From assembly GCA_963789215.1 (NCBI GenBank), contig CAWBJY010000012.1, positions 124,001 to 188,000 of the forward strand: 64,000 nucleotides of DNA. Direction: 5' to 3'. The notes under the pieces were generated by a model, which saw only the letters and a list, made by a program, of their open reading frames with translations, was not told the DNA's origin and did no database searches. Position numbers and translations under genes: made by a program. Below, in pieces: positions 1 to 7,864 of the stretch (positions are counted from its first letter, which is position 1; every line of letters begins with the position of its first letter). The DNA is from Phormidesmis sp963789215. GTDB taxonomy: Bacteria; Cyanobacteriota; Cyanobacteriia; Phormidesmidales; Phormidesmidaceae.

Positions 1-1191
1 GACCAGGCCGATGATATTAGCGCGGCCTTGAGCTTTCCATTCATCGGTGGCCTCAATGAAGCCACAGGCAATCTCAATCGGGTCTTTGCTGAGCAAGACG
101 TTAGTAATGAAACACTGGCCCTGCAAACTAATGTTGTTGGTGAATTTTCTACGGGTTCAGTTGAACATACTCTGCTTTTAGGCATTGATTTGGCCCGCTA
201 CGCGCTAGATTCAGAATCATTTACGGATTTTTCGCTAAGAACACCGCTCAACATTTTTGATCCCGTCTACGGCGCAGTGCCTAGGCCCGCTCGCGGTGAT
301 ACGCCGACTAGTAGCGACTCTATCGACACCGACAGCCTTCAAATTTACATGCAAGATCAAATCGCGCTGTTAGATAATCTGATCTTAGTGGCAGGCTTTA
401 ACTACGAAACGGTTAACCAAACAACAGCGTCAACCCGCGCCGGTACGACAACTGAGTCCAATCGTAACGAAGACGCCTTTAGCCCAAGGGTAGGGCTGGT
501 TTATCAACCTGCTGAAAATCTCTCTGTTTACGCTAACTATTCCCGTTCGTTCTTTCCGAGCGCAGCTCTGACGGTCGATGGCGATCCGCTAGATCCCGAA
601 GAAGGTGAGGGGTTTGAAGTTGGCCTTAAAACAGAACTTTTCGACAGCAACTTGTTGGCGACGCTGGCTTACTTTAACCTCACTAAACAAAATGTTGCCA
701 CCGCTGATCCTGGCGATCCTAGATTTTCAGTGGCAACAGGAGAGCAGCAAAGTCAGGGGATCGAATTGGATGTGATCGGCAGGATTTCACCTGCATGGAA
801 CGTCATCGCTTCTTATGCCTATATTGACGCAGAGATTACAGAAGACAACCGATTTGAAACGGGCAACCAACTGCCAGGCGTGCCTGAACACAGTGCCAGT
901 CTGTGGACAAATTATGAAATTCAGTCGGGTGATCTGGCAGGGCTGGGCTTTGGGCTTGGGCTGAACTGGGTCGGCGATCGCCAGGGTGACTTAAATAACA
1001 GCTTTGATCTGGATAGTTACTTTCTGACCAATGCTGCTATTTCCTACAAACGAGATAGTTGGAAATTTGGTCTTAATTTCCAGAATCTATTCGATGTGAG
1101 TTTTATTGAGGGCACACCGCGCACTCGCACGCGTGGGGTTGAGCCTGGCGATCCATTCACGGTGCTAAGTTCTGTTAGCTACACGTTTTAA
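1..1191 (+). CDS. TonB-dependent siderophore receptor, C-terminal beta-barrel (5' end outside window)
   Basis: The reading frame is open from the first base to a TAA at 1189-1191, so this is the 3' part of a longer gene. The visible ~396 residues have the alternating aromatic/polar pattern of an outer-membrane 22-strand barrel. Family-typical stretches include SPRVGLVYQP, VYANYSRSF, EGFEVGLKTELFD and a closing SVSYTF, whose terminal Phe is the outer-membrane assembly signal. These match the C-terminal half of TonB-dependent ferric-siderophore receptors. The plug domain and TonB box would lie upstream, outside the window. An MFS permease follows about 100 bp downstream and a tonB gene about 2 kb downstream, so uptake of a ferric siderophore is the likely role. 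The substrate cannot be read from this part. Confidence 0.93.
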   Translation, partial: DQADDISAALSFPFIGGLNEATGNLNRVFAEQDVSNETLALQTNVVGEFSTGSVEHTLLLGIDLARYALDSESFTDFSLRTPLNIFDPVYGAVPRPARGDTPTSSDSIDTDSLQIYMQDQIALLDNLILVAGFNYETVNQTTASTRAGTTTESNRNEDAFSPRVGLVYQPAENLSVYANYSRSFFPSAALTVDGDPLDPEEGEGFEVGLKTELFDSNLLATLAYFNLTKQNVATADPGDPRFSVATGEQQSQGIELDVIGRISPAWNVIASYAYIDAEITEDNRFETGNQLPGVPEHSASLWTNYEIQSGDLAGLGFGLGLNWVGDRQGDLNNSFDLDSYFLTNAAISYKRDSWKFGLNFQNLFDVSFIEGTPRTRTRGVEPGDPFTVLSSVSYTF

Positions 1192-1291
1192 GCCGTGATT
1201 AGTCTAATCGCGATGAGTTTTGAGGATGGGTTTGGAATCCCCCCAGAAAACCTCCGAAAACTCTTGAAAACCTTTAACCCTAGTTCAAATC

Positions 1292-2605
1292 ATGACGCAT
1301 AATGTTCAAGCAAAAGCTCAAAAGTCCCTGCGCCCGCGCTCCAAATTTGTGTTGCTGAGCTGTCTCTACACGTCTCAGTTTTTACCCGCTGCCTTTTTCT
1401 TTCAGGCCCTGCCTATTTTTTTGCGACAGCAGGGTGCTTCGCTGCAAGTCATTGGTCTGATGGGATTACTTACCCTGCCCTGGATTCTAAAATTTCTCTG
1501 GGCTCCATTGATTGACCGCTACGGCTTTCAAAAATGGGGACACTACAAGTCCTGGATTATAGGCACTCAAATTCTACTTGCGCTCACGCTGATCGCCTGC
1601 GCCTCCATTAGTACCCTAAACAACAACGAGGCGCTGTTGTTTCAAGGTGTATTTTTAGTCGTGACGTTGGCAGCGACTCAGGATATTGCTACTGACGCTT
1701 TGGCGATCGGGCTGCTGGCTCCCCATGAACGGGGCTGGGGGAATGGTATTCAGAGTGCTGGCCGCGCGATGGGTGGAATTTTGGGAGGAGGCGTTTTGCT
1801 CCTCACCCTGAATCAGCTTGGCTGGCAAGTCAGCCTGTGGATTTTGGCGGGGGGTGTTTTGCTCGCACTGCTGCCGCTACTCCGATATCAGGAGCCAAAG
1901 AGAGAGCAGGTTGCAAAAAGAGAGCAGGCCGCAAAGAGAACAGTAGGAACAGCCAGCCGTAAGCGAACTCTTAAGGCAAAAGCCTCTGCCTATTTCGAGA
2001 CGATACTGAGTTTTATGCGGCGATCGCATACGTTAGTTTGGCTGTTCTTTATTTTGCTCTATGCCACCGGTAGCAGTATGGCTGCGACCATGTTTCGTCC
2101 TTTGCTGGTGGATCTGGGCCTGTCGATGGCGGACATTGGCTGGATGACAGGCATTGTAGGATCGGCTGCGGCGATTATGGGTTCGCTATTGGCAGGCGTG
2201 CTGATTCAACCTTTGGGGCGTAGACGGGCACTGATTTTGTTTGGACTGTTGCAGGCGATCGCAGTGGCCGCGCTCACCCTGCCAGCGATAGGCATCCGCG
2301 ATCCGGTTGTTCTCTATGCGGTCAGCACTGGCGAAGTTTTTGCCCGCAGCGTCGCGAGCACAGCGCTATTCACCGTGATGATGGACAAAAGCCGCCCGGA
2401 AACGGCTGGCAGCGACTACACCTTGCAATCGTCAGTGTATGTTATGGGCCATCAGGTTGGAGTGCCAGCATTTAGTGGATTTATTGCCGCTGCGTTGGGA
2501 TATACAGGTGTCTTCCTTATTGGGTTTGTCATCTGCTTAGCAAGCGTTTGGCTAGCCACAAAAATAGCCTTCAAACCAGCATCCATCGCCACCGCTAGGC
2601 AATAA
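1292..2605 (+). CDS. MFS permease, probably siderophore uptake or recycling
   Basis: This 437-residue protein has about 12 hydrophobic segments, with a basic central loop (repeated KREQ..KR around residues 200-225) between two six-helix halves. The loop after the second helix (WAPLIDRYGF) and the short RRRALILFG stretch match the AmpG/RhtX-like branch of the major facilitator superfamily. RhtX and FptX of that branch carry ferric siderophores across the inner membrane. Placement directly behind the TonB-dependent receptor supports the same role here, but substrate and direction are inferred. ATG at 1292 is the first start after the receptor stop; no strong ribosome binding site is seen. Three GAAAAC-containing short repeats lie just upstream (about 1246-1272). 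Confidence 0.85.
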   Translation: MTHNVQAKAQKSLRPRSKFVLLSCLYTSQFLPAAFFFQALPIFLRQQGASLQVIGLMGLLTLPWILKFLWAPLIDRYGFQKWGHYKSWIIGTQILLALTLIACASISTLNNNEALLFQGVFLVVTLAATQDIATDALAIGLLAPHERGWGNGIQSAGRAMGGILGGGVLLLTLNQLGWQVSLWILAGGVLLALLPLLRYQEPKREQVAKREQAAKRTVGTASRKRTLKAKASAYFETILSFMRRSHTLVWLFFILLYATGSSMAATMFRPLLVDLGLSMADIGWMTGIVGSAAAIMGSLLAGVLIQPLGRRRALILFGLLQAIAVAALTLPAIGIRDPVVLYAVSTGEVFARSVASTALFTVMMDKSRPETAGSDYTLQSSVYVMGHQVGVPAFSGFIAAALGYTGVFLIGFVICLASVWLATKIAFKPASIATARQ

Positions 2606-2695
2606 GCCGTTGCACACTGGCAGTGCAATAGATAGATGAATAGATAGACGACCGATAGACAGATTTTTGTACAAGTACTATGGAGATAACGCTAC

Positions 2696-3043
2696 GTGAA
2701 TTCTGAGACTATGCGTAAGCGAGATGGCGCACCTTTGACGGATAAATTGTTGACAGCAATTGCCCGACATTTAAACCAAGATCATCTCGAAGACCTATTA
2801 GCCTGTGCTAAAACCAGTGCCCCAAAAGAGTGGGCCGAGGATCTTATTGAGCAGGCAAGTATTGCTAAGTTAGATCCGGCGGGCATGGAGCTTGAGATTA
2901 CCGGATCTAGCCAAAGACAGTCTTTGCGAATTGACTTTCCAGAGCCAGCTAAGGGCGTACTGTCGTTAAAACGTTGCCTTGGCACCCTGATTACAGAAAG
3001 CCGAGCACAGCTAGGCTGGGTGGCCGCGACAGATGACTCGTGA
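2696..3043 (+). CDS. DUF2470-domain protein
   Basis: A 115-residue soluble protein. Its core (residues ~17-105: HLNQDHLEDLLACAK, MELEITGSS, LRIDFPEPA) resembles DUF2470, the small domain found free or at the C-terminus of HugZ-type haem-utilisation proteins. The chosen GTG start at 2696 follows a TATGGAGATAAC stretch with GGAG about 10 bases upstream; ATG at 2711 is an alternative. It sits between the siderophore permease and tonB, so a role in iron or haem handling is plausible but unproven. The gene lies on the same strand as its neighbours, about 90 bp after the MFS stop. Confidence 0.75.
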   Translation: MNSETMRKRDGAPLTDKLLTAIARHLNQDHLEDLLACAKTSAPKEWAEDLIEQASIAKLDPAGMELEITGSSQRQSLRIDFPEPAKGVLSLKRCLGTLITESRAQLGWVAATDDS

Positions 3044-3049
3044 AATATA

Positions 3050-3204
3050 ATGTTTAACTTTGATAATCAGCTCATTTTAGTAACAGGCGCTGCTCAAGGG
3101 ATTGGCGCGACTGTGTGCTTACTTAAACACTGACACCGGACGGCAGCAGTAGCTTTGCGCCTCAGGCGAATATGCTGTCTGAGGCGTGGGCCCAGCTTCA
3201 ATAA
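3050..3204 (+). pseudogene. Remnant of a short-chain dehydrogenase gene, with a second coding scrap fused behind it
   Basis: ATG at 3050 opens a 27-codon frame ending at TGA 3131-3133. It reads like the very start of an SDR: hydrophobic strand QLILV, then the NAD-binding TGAAQGIG glycine motif, after which homology stops abruptly. In another frame, 3130-3204 encodes about 24 residues (LTPDGSSSFAPQ..., ending AWAQLQ) and a TAA, which looks like the C-terminus of an unrelated protein. The best reading is a deletion scar joining the 5' end of one gene to the 3' end of another. In siderophore loci an SDR of this size is often the EntA-type dihydroxybenzoate dehydrogenase, but the fragment is too short to prove that. 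Confidence 0.55.
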
Positions 3205-3215
3205 GTGAGCGTTAA

Positions 3216-3236
3216 GAGTGATTATTATCAGTAACG
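3216..3236. promoter_or_regulatory. Candidate Fur-binding site upstream of tonB
   Basis: The stretch GTGATTATTATCAGT just before the tonB start resembles half of the Fur-box consensus (ATTATCA half-site). This fits an iron-regulated tonB, but it is a weak, by-eye match. Confidence 0.3.
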
Positions 3237-3245
3237 GACATCGTC

Positions 3246-4727
3246 ATGAGTCTTTCTAAAACTTGCCTGAATCAATATGCTAAAGAGGATGCGATCGCCA
3301 AAAAGTGGCTGTTGCGCGGATTCCTTATTGCCGCAGGCGCACACATAGGTCTGATTCCTTTGATGGCCTTTATCCCGCCCGAGGTGATTGATTCGCCTGA
3401 GCGAATTGCGCTGGTGGTTACCGGGCCGACCGATCCAGTGGAAGAGACTGAAGCGGTAATTGAAGAAGTGCCGCCCGAGGAAACGGTTGAAGCGCTGACT
3501 GAGGCGATCGCTCAAGCCGAACTCGCGGCTGAAGCGCAAGTTTCAGGAGGCTCATTCCCAGCACCGCCGCCGATTGCTTCCTTTCAGCCCGCCTTGCCGC
3601 CAGAAGCCACTCCCGAACCGGCTTTTGAGCCTCCTTTCCCACCAACAGATGCATCGACAGACGCACCAACAGAATCCGAATCTGTTGCAGCAGATCTTGA
3701 AGCTGAAACACTTGCCGAAACAACAGATGAACCCAATTCGAACGTGGAAGCCGACAAGACTGAAGAAGCCGACGAACCCAGTTCTGATAGTTCAGATCTA
3801 GAAGTAGATGAGGACAACCCTGACTCGGCAGAGACGGCTACGAACGATACTGCCGATACCGCTAACGCCAATCTTGATGACCTACGCGATCGCCTTAGAC
3901 GTGCTCGCGAAAGCCGTGGAGATACCGAAAATTCAGGCGGTGACGGTGCTGGAGAAACCCCGGTTACGCCGATCGGAACAGAGACTGATGTGGCGCGGCG
4001 AACGGGGCCGTCACCAGCATCAGGATCGGGATCTGCTGCTGGCGATGGCGATCGCAGTGGGTCTAGCACAGTAAGCTGTCGGAAGTGCGATCGCCCGGCC
4101 TACCCCGAAGAGGCATTAGCATCAGGCGCTGAAGGGTCTCCTTCTGTAAGCCTGGAATATGACGAAAACGGCAATGTTGTTGGCGCGGTGCTCGAACAGT
4201 CGAGTGGTAATGCTGCGCTAGATCAGGCGGCTTTGGAAGCGGCCCGAAACTACCAGCTAGATAGCGGTGGCCGCAGCGGGTCGGTTTCAATAGAGGTTGA
4301 TTTTGGCATTGAAGGATCAGAGCGATCGCGCGCCGCCCGCCAGCGAGGCGAAAGAGAATTCGTAACCACGCCTACACCTGAAAGAGAAGTTGTTCAAGAA
4401 CCCATTCGCGAAAGCACAGCACCCTCACCAGAAGCTGAGATCCCTGCACCGTCAGAGGAGCCACCAGCAGAACCACTAGGAGAATCACCAGCAGAACCCA
4501 CGCAGCCAGAAGTCAGCCCTCCCGCTGAACCTGCACCATTACCAGAGCCAGAGCCTGAACCATTACCAGAGCCTGAACCATTACCAGAACCCGCACCCCT
4601 ACCAGAGCCAGAGGCAGTTCCTGATATAGCGCCCGCGCCAGAACCTGTCCCTCTGCCGGAACCAGAACCTGTCCCCGATATAGCACCAGAACCTGCGCCA
4701 GTTCCTGACATTGGGCCGCCAGAATAG
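3246..4727 (+). CDS. tonB: Energy transducer TonB with long acidic-proline linker and C-terminal PE-rich extension
   Basis: A 493-residue protein that energises outer-membrane receptors from the inner membrane. Residues 1-19 are cytoplasmic. About 24-45 (LLRGFLIAAGAHIGLIPLMA) form the membrane anchor. About 45-280 are an acidic, Pro/Glu/Ala/Ser-rich periplasm-spanning linker. About 284-355 are the TonB C-terminal domain (YPEEALASG, SLEYDENGNVVGAVL, ALDQAALEAARNY, SVSIEVDFGI), preceded by a CxxC motif (SCRKCDRP, ~275). Unusually, about 135 further residues follow the TonB domain. They are almost entirely Pro/Glu/Ala with degenerate LPEPEP and VPDIAPEP repeats. TonB proteins normally end at the receptor-contact domain, so the tail is odd. 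The gene belongs with the upstream receptor and permease. Confidence 0.88.
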   Translation: MSLSKTCLNQYAKEDAIAKKWLLRGFLIAAGAHIGLIPLMAFIPPEVIDSPERIALVVTGPTDPVEETEAVIEEVPPEETVEALTEAIAQAELAAEAQVSGGSFPAPPPIASFQPALPPEATPEPAFEPPFPPTDASTDAPTESESVAADLEAETLAETTDEPNSNVEADKTEEADEPSSDSSDLEVDEDNPDSAETATNDTADTANANLDDLRDRLRRARESRGDTENSGGDGAGETPVTPIGTETDVARRTGPSPASGSGSAAGDGDRSGSSTVSCRKCDRPAYPEEALASGAEGSPSVSLEYDENGNVVGAVLEQSSGNAALDQAALEAARNYQLDSGGRSGSVSIEVDFGIEGSERSRAARQRGEREFVTTPTPEREVVQEPIRESTAPSPEAEIPAPSEEPPAEPLGESPAEPTQPEVSPPAEPAPLPEPEPEPLPEPEPLPEPAPLPEPEAVPDIAPAPEPVPLPEPEPVPDIAPEPAPVPDIGPPE

Positions 4728-4840
4728 CACTACGGCTAATATTGCGATCGCTTTAGTATGTGTGGACAGCAGAAAAGTAGAACAATTCCCTAAAATGCTG
4801 AAGTTGACTTTAGAGTGCGCAACACTGGCCGCGAAAAGAG

Positions 4841-5086
4841 TTATTTTCTGACCGAGCGACTAGCTGTCAGTTTTATAGAATTGACTGCTGAAGCATCACG
4901 GGCACCGTGCAGTGCGATCGCCAAACGGCGTGCTAACCTATCTTGCTTTCTCTTCAGCCGAGCCTCTGGGCGCCACTGCCACCAAAGATACAAGCCCCAC
5001 ATCGACACGCTGATAAAGCAACCGATGAGCAACCAGTGGTTCCAACGAGTAGGGTCAAAGCCTGCACTATCCATAATAAATGCCAT
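4841..5086 (-). CDS. Small single-pass membrane protein, unknown function
   Basis: An 81-residue protein: about 15 N-terminal residues, one hydrophobic helix (HWLLIGCFISVSMWGLYLWW, ~residues 17-36), then a strongly basic tail (RPEARLKRKQDRLARR). That layout is typical of a genuine small inner-membrane protein with its C-terminus in the cytoplasm. AAGG lies immediately before the first ATG (5086); the internal ATG at 5074 would give a slightly shorter protein. It is antisense to an open frame at 4815-5216, which lacks protein-like composition. No family recognised. It lies between tonB and the fur genes, on the opposite strand. Confidence 0.5.
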   Translation of the reverse strand: MAFIMDSAGFDPTRWNHWLLIGCFISVSMWGLYLWWQWRPEARLKRKQDRLARRLAIALHGARDASAVNSIKLTASRSVRK

Positions 5087-5484
5087 CCTTAGTTGGGAAA
5101 GACTCCCACTAATGTACTGCGAGCATTCGCCGACATCAACCCTGAGACCCTATTTCGAAAGGAAAGTTCCTATGCGGCCCCTGTCATTGAGGAAGCCTTA
5201 TAAAAAGACTAATTGAAATAGGTTCTTATTAGCTTATCTAAAAACTTCAGCTACAGCTACAGTTCTTAGCCATATAGGAGCTTGTTCTAAGCTGGCCTGA
5301 TGTCGAGAAAATCTGCTGAAAAGATGTCTCGGTAAAGTTTTATGAACGCCTCTTAGGTATATTTCTCAATAAGCACTGACTATTGCAAGTAGGCCACAAG
5401 TTCGCTATCATTCTCATTAGTTGAATCTTATTGATTACAACCTGACTGAATCACAGCTCACTATTGACACAGCGGGGGAAAGCC
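5087..5484. other. Intergenic region before the first fur gene, with a possible coding remnant
   Basis: Almost 400 bp without a clear gene. On the plus strand 5093-5203 is an open stretch of about 36 codons ending in TAA. It translates to protein-like sequence (VLRAFADINPETLF, then APVIEEAL), suggesting the 3' scrap of a lost gene; it has no start codon. Nearer the fur gene, TATCATTCTCATTAG at about 5406-5420 weakly resembles a Fur box. The remaining sequence shows nothing recognisable. Confidence 0.35.
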
Positions 5485-5940
5485 ATGGCAGCTTATACAC
5501 CATCGGCCCTAAAAGCAGAGCTACATGAACGCGGTTGGCGCATGACTCCCCAGCGCGAAACCATCTTGACGACATTTCAGAGCCTGCCAGAAGGCGAGCA
5601 TCTTAGCGCCGAAGACCTGTGCGAAAGGCTCAAAAAAACCGACGAACCGATTGGCCTCTCTACCATCTATCGAAATCTCAAGCTCATGTCCCGAATGGGA
5701 ATTCTGCGAGAGCTAGAGCTAGCAGACGATCAGAAGCGCTACGAAATTAACCAGCCCTCACCCCATCACCATCACCACCTAATTTGCGTGCGTTGCAATA
5801 AGACAATCGAGTTCAAAAATGATTCTGTCTTGAAAGTGGGTGCCAAAACGGCTGAAAAGTCTGGCTATCAGCTACTAGATTGTCAGCTGTCAATCCATGC
5901 TGTCTGCCCATCATGCCAGCGTTCTATCCTGCCAATCTAA
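5485..5940 (+). CDS. fur: Fur-family metalloregulator, first of a tandem pair
   Basis: A 151-residue DNA-binding repressor of the ferric uptake regulator family. The N-terminal winged helix spans ~1-85 (RMTPQRETIL, HLSAEDL, LSTIYRNLKLM recognition helix). The metal-sensing dimerisation domain follows, with the HHHHHLICVRC segment, CVRC and CPSC zinc-type cysteine pairs, and an IEFKND loop. The ATG at 5485 is preferred over a TTG at 5464 because GGGGGA lies 5-8 bases upstream. A near-identical paralogue follows 310 bp downstream. Position between tonB and Dps genes supports iron or peroxide sensing; whether it is Fur, PerR or Zur cannot be decided from sequence alone. Confidence 0.9.
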   Translation: MAAYTPSALKAELHERGWRMTPQRETILTTFQSLPEGEHLSAEDLCERLKKTDEPIGLSTIYRNLKLMSRMGILRELELADDQKRYEINQPSPHHHHHLICVRCNKTIEFKNDSVLKVGAKTAEKSGYQLLDCQLSIHAVCPSCQRSILPI

Positions 5941-6000
5941 TCAGCTATGGCTGGCCGTTGGCTGGGTAGTTACAGCTCCTTAGCAAAATTTCACTCATAA

Positions 6001-6034
6001 AATCCCTGTGCTAGCTGAACGCAGGGATTTTTTG
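6001..6034 (+). terminator. Rho-independent terminator after first fur gene
   Basis: Perfect 8-bp stem AATCCCTG / CAGGGATT (6001-6008 with 6022-6029) with a 13-base loop, followed directly by a T-run. It lies 60 bp past the fur stop, so the two fur genes are probably separate transcription units. Confidence 0.8.
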
Positions 6035-6211
6035 TGCGGTTTGCGCAAAGGCTCTTGCCTGCCCCCTGCCTCGAGACCACTATTAAAATACATTCCCATA
6101 ACCATTAAAAGATGACTGCCTTCCTAGATAGGCCTGAAAGACTGCGATGGCAAGGAATAGACATGACTATAGATTTTTGAATTTCTCAATGACTTGACTT
6201 TTTTAGGCTTT

Positions 6212-6232
6212 CTAAATAAGAATGATTACTAA
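6212..6232. promoter_or_regulatory. Candidate Fur box upstream of second fur gene
   Basis: AATAAGAATGATTACTAA, about 20-40 bp before the GTG start, has the AT-rich GAATGATT core of Fur/PerR boxes. It suggests autoregulation. By-eye match only. Confidence 0.35.
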
Positions 6233-6250
6233 CTTGAAAAAGGATATACC

Positions 6251-6697
6251 GTGGCTTTTCTGTCGGATACAGCTCTTAAAGATGCGCTAAACGCTAAAGG
6301 ATACCGCTCAACGCCTCAGCGTCAGAAGGTATTGAGTATATTCATGTCGCTGACCCAAGGCGAGCATCTCAGCGCAGAAGACCTCCACAAAACCCTGGAG
6401 GAAGATGGCGAGAGCATCAGTCTGTCTACGGTTTATAGAACACTTCATTTGATGGTTTATATGGGATTATTGCGAGAGCTAGAACTGGCTGAAGAACACA
6501 AGCACTACGAACTCAATCGTCCCCTGCGCGACCATCACCACATCGTGTGCGTACATTGCAATAAAACTCTGGAGTTTATTGAAGACTCCGTAGCTGAAAT
6601 CGGGGAGAAGACAGCCAAGACAGCTGGCTATCATGTGTTGGATTGTCAGCTAACCCTTTATGGCATTTGTAGCCATTGTATAGAACAACAAATCTAG
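6251..6697 (+). CDS. Fur-family metalloregulator, second of a tandem pair
   Basis: A 148-residue Fur-family protein clearly paralogous to the gene at 5485. Shared blocks include GEHLSAEDL, LSTVYR, MGLLRELELAE and CNKTLEF. It has a winged-helix domain (~1-83), then the sensing domain with a shorter histidine cluster (HHHIVCVHC) and a C-terminal CSHC pair. The GTG start at 6251 is supported by AAAGGA 8-12 bases upstream. Differences from the first copy lie mostly in the histidine run (three instead of five) and in the region before the recognition helix, so the pair may sense different signals. Duplication and divergence is the simple explanation; the exact metal is unknown. Confidence 0.9.
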   Translation: MAFLSDTALKDALNAKGYRSTPQRQKVLSIFMSLTQGEHLSAEDLHKTLEEDGESISLSTVYRTLHLMVYMGLLRELELAEEHKHYELNRPLRDHHHIVCVHCNKTLEFIEDSVAEIGEKTAKTAGYHVLDCQLTLYGICSHCIEQQI

Positions 6698-6795
6698 AAC
6701 AGCGCTAAAGCTGCTGTCATTCTCATCCCTACGAAGCGTTCTCTGTTGGTTAGCTCATCTATTTGATGAAAGGAATGCTGAGTGGCTTATAGACT

Positions 6796-7425
6796 CTAGT
6801 TTAGAGATTTTGGTTCAGAATCCAACAGCTTTCGAATGAGCGATCGCCCCGCCTCAACCGTCATCCGAGAGTAGCTACCACCTGGAACCATCACCACATT
6901 AGGCCCAAGCTTGCAGCGTTTCAGGCAGCCCGTTGCTTGAATGACTACTTTGGATAAGCCCTCCGTTTCGGTCAGGGCGTGTGCCATAGCTTCTTTCACT
7001 GCCAAACTTCCCCGCTGGCGGCAGCTAGATTCCTGACAAATCAGCACTCGCGCCGCTAGGCCAGCACCAGACGCATTGATCCTTTTATGCGAAACCATCT
7101 CCTGCTTTAACCGGTCTACCTGGAAAGCAGATAGCTTAGAAATTTCAGCCGCCTTCCACTCCATCTGGCCATCACGTCGATTGAGCGTTTGTTCGCCCAC
7201 CACCCTCACCCAATCTTGAGGCGCTAGGTAGCGATACATCATGCGCCGTAAGTCCTTACCAAGTAGTACTTGGTGAGCAATCAGCTCAGGCACCAGCCGT
7301 GAATCCGAGTGATCTTCAGCCTGCACAGCTTCTAGAGAAATCATTTGATAAGGGGATTTTTCTCCTGGCAAAAATGCGGTAAAACGTCCTATCAGACAAA
7401 AACGAGTTGCACTCATATCGGCCAT
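6796..7425 (-). CDS. Thioredoxin-like [2Fe-2S] ferredoxin-domain protein
   Basis: A 209-residue protein. Residues ~1-115 are an uncharacterised N-terminal part (possibly beta-rich, RFTAFLPGEKSPY). Residues ~125-205 form a thioredoxin-fold [2Fe-2S] domain as in NuoE and cyanobacterial (2Fe-2S) ferredoxin-like proteins. The four ligands are visible as C130-x4-C135 and C167-x3-C171, within VLICQESSC and ATGCLKRCKLGPNV. It is convergent with the second fur gene and lies upstream of dps on the same strand. The context suggests iron or redox homeostasis; the electron partner is unknown. ATG 7425 is used; ATG 7416 is an alternative. Confidence 0.8.
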   Translation of the reverse strand: MADMSATRFCLIGRFTAFLPGEKSPYQMISLEAVQAEDHSDSRLVPELIAHQVLLGKDLRRMMYRYLAPQDWVRVVGEQTLNRRDGQMEWKAAEISKLSAFQVDRLKQEMVSHKRINASGAGLAARVLICQESSCRQRGSLAVKEAMAHALTETEGLSKVVIQATGCLKRCKLGPNVVMVPGGSYSRMTVEAGRSLIRKLLDSEPKSLN

Positions 7426-7864
7426 TGCTGAGATCTCATATCAATTAAACAGTAGGCTAGATGCCGATGAAAATAACCAGAACGCCTCTGATTCTAGCGT
7501 CATGTACAGCTTATTATTGAGAACCATTCTATAAAACCCTCAGCACCCATCAAGGGCGCCTCAAGTCAGTGGTTCACGCACGAGTCAGCCATATTCTTGT
7601 ACACCTCTAGCTGCCAAGCATCCGTCTACCAGATGGCTCTGACCTATAGGGAATTTGAACGTTATCAAGCTTGCTTAATGAACTTGCCAAAACTTTCTTG
7701 ACACTGGTTATCAACTAAGGATATAAATAAGCCAATGGGAAACACTCTCATTAGTAGAAAATAAAAAGCAGCTCACCAGTGACGGTTGCTGCTTTGAGAG
7801 AGTTATTGTCGGGTCTTTCTGCCCGGCGGCTTATGTCTGGGTTTAGTCAGAGTTTATGCAGGGT
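7426..7864. other. Intergenic region downstream of dps
   Basis: About 440 bp with no open frame that looks like protein. It holds the dps terminator near 7760-7795. Nothing else recognised. Confidence 0.5.
7756..7795 (-). terminator. Rho-independent terminator of dps
   Basis: Read on the minus strand: stem AAAGCAGC / GCTGCTTT (7788-7795 with 7765-7772), a 15-base loop, then TTTTTATTTT. It lies about 70 bp past the dps stop. Confidence 0.75.

Noticed and set aside
3584..4069. Long minus-strand frame antisense to tonB
   Set aside because: Arises from the repetitive GC-rich linker of tonB; Ser/Arg-rich low-complexity product with no homology.
4394..4711. Minus-strand Gly/Ser-rich frame
   Set aside because: Antisense shadow of the Pro/Glu repeat tail of TonB.
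4815..5216. 133-codon plus-strand frame
   Set aside because: Composition is not protein-like and it is antisense to a better small membrane-protein gene at 4841-5086.
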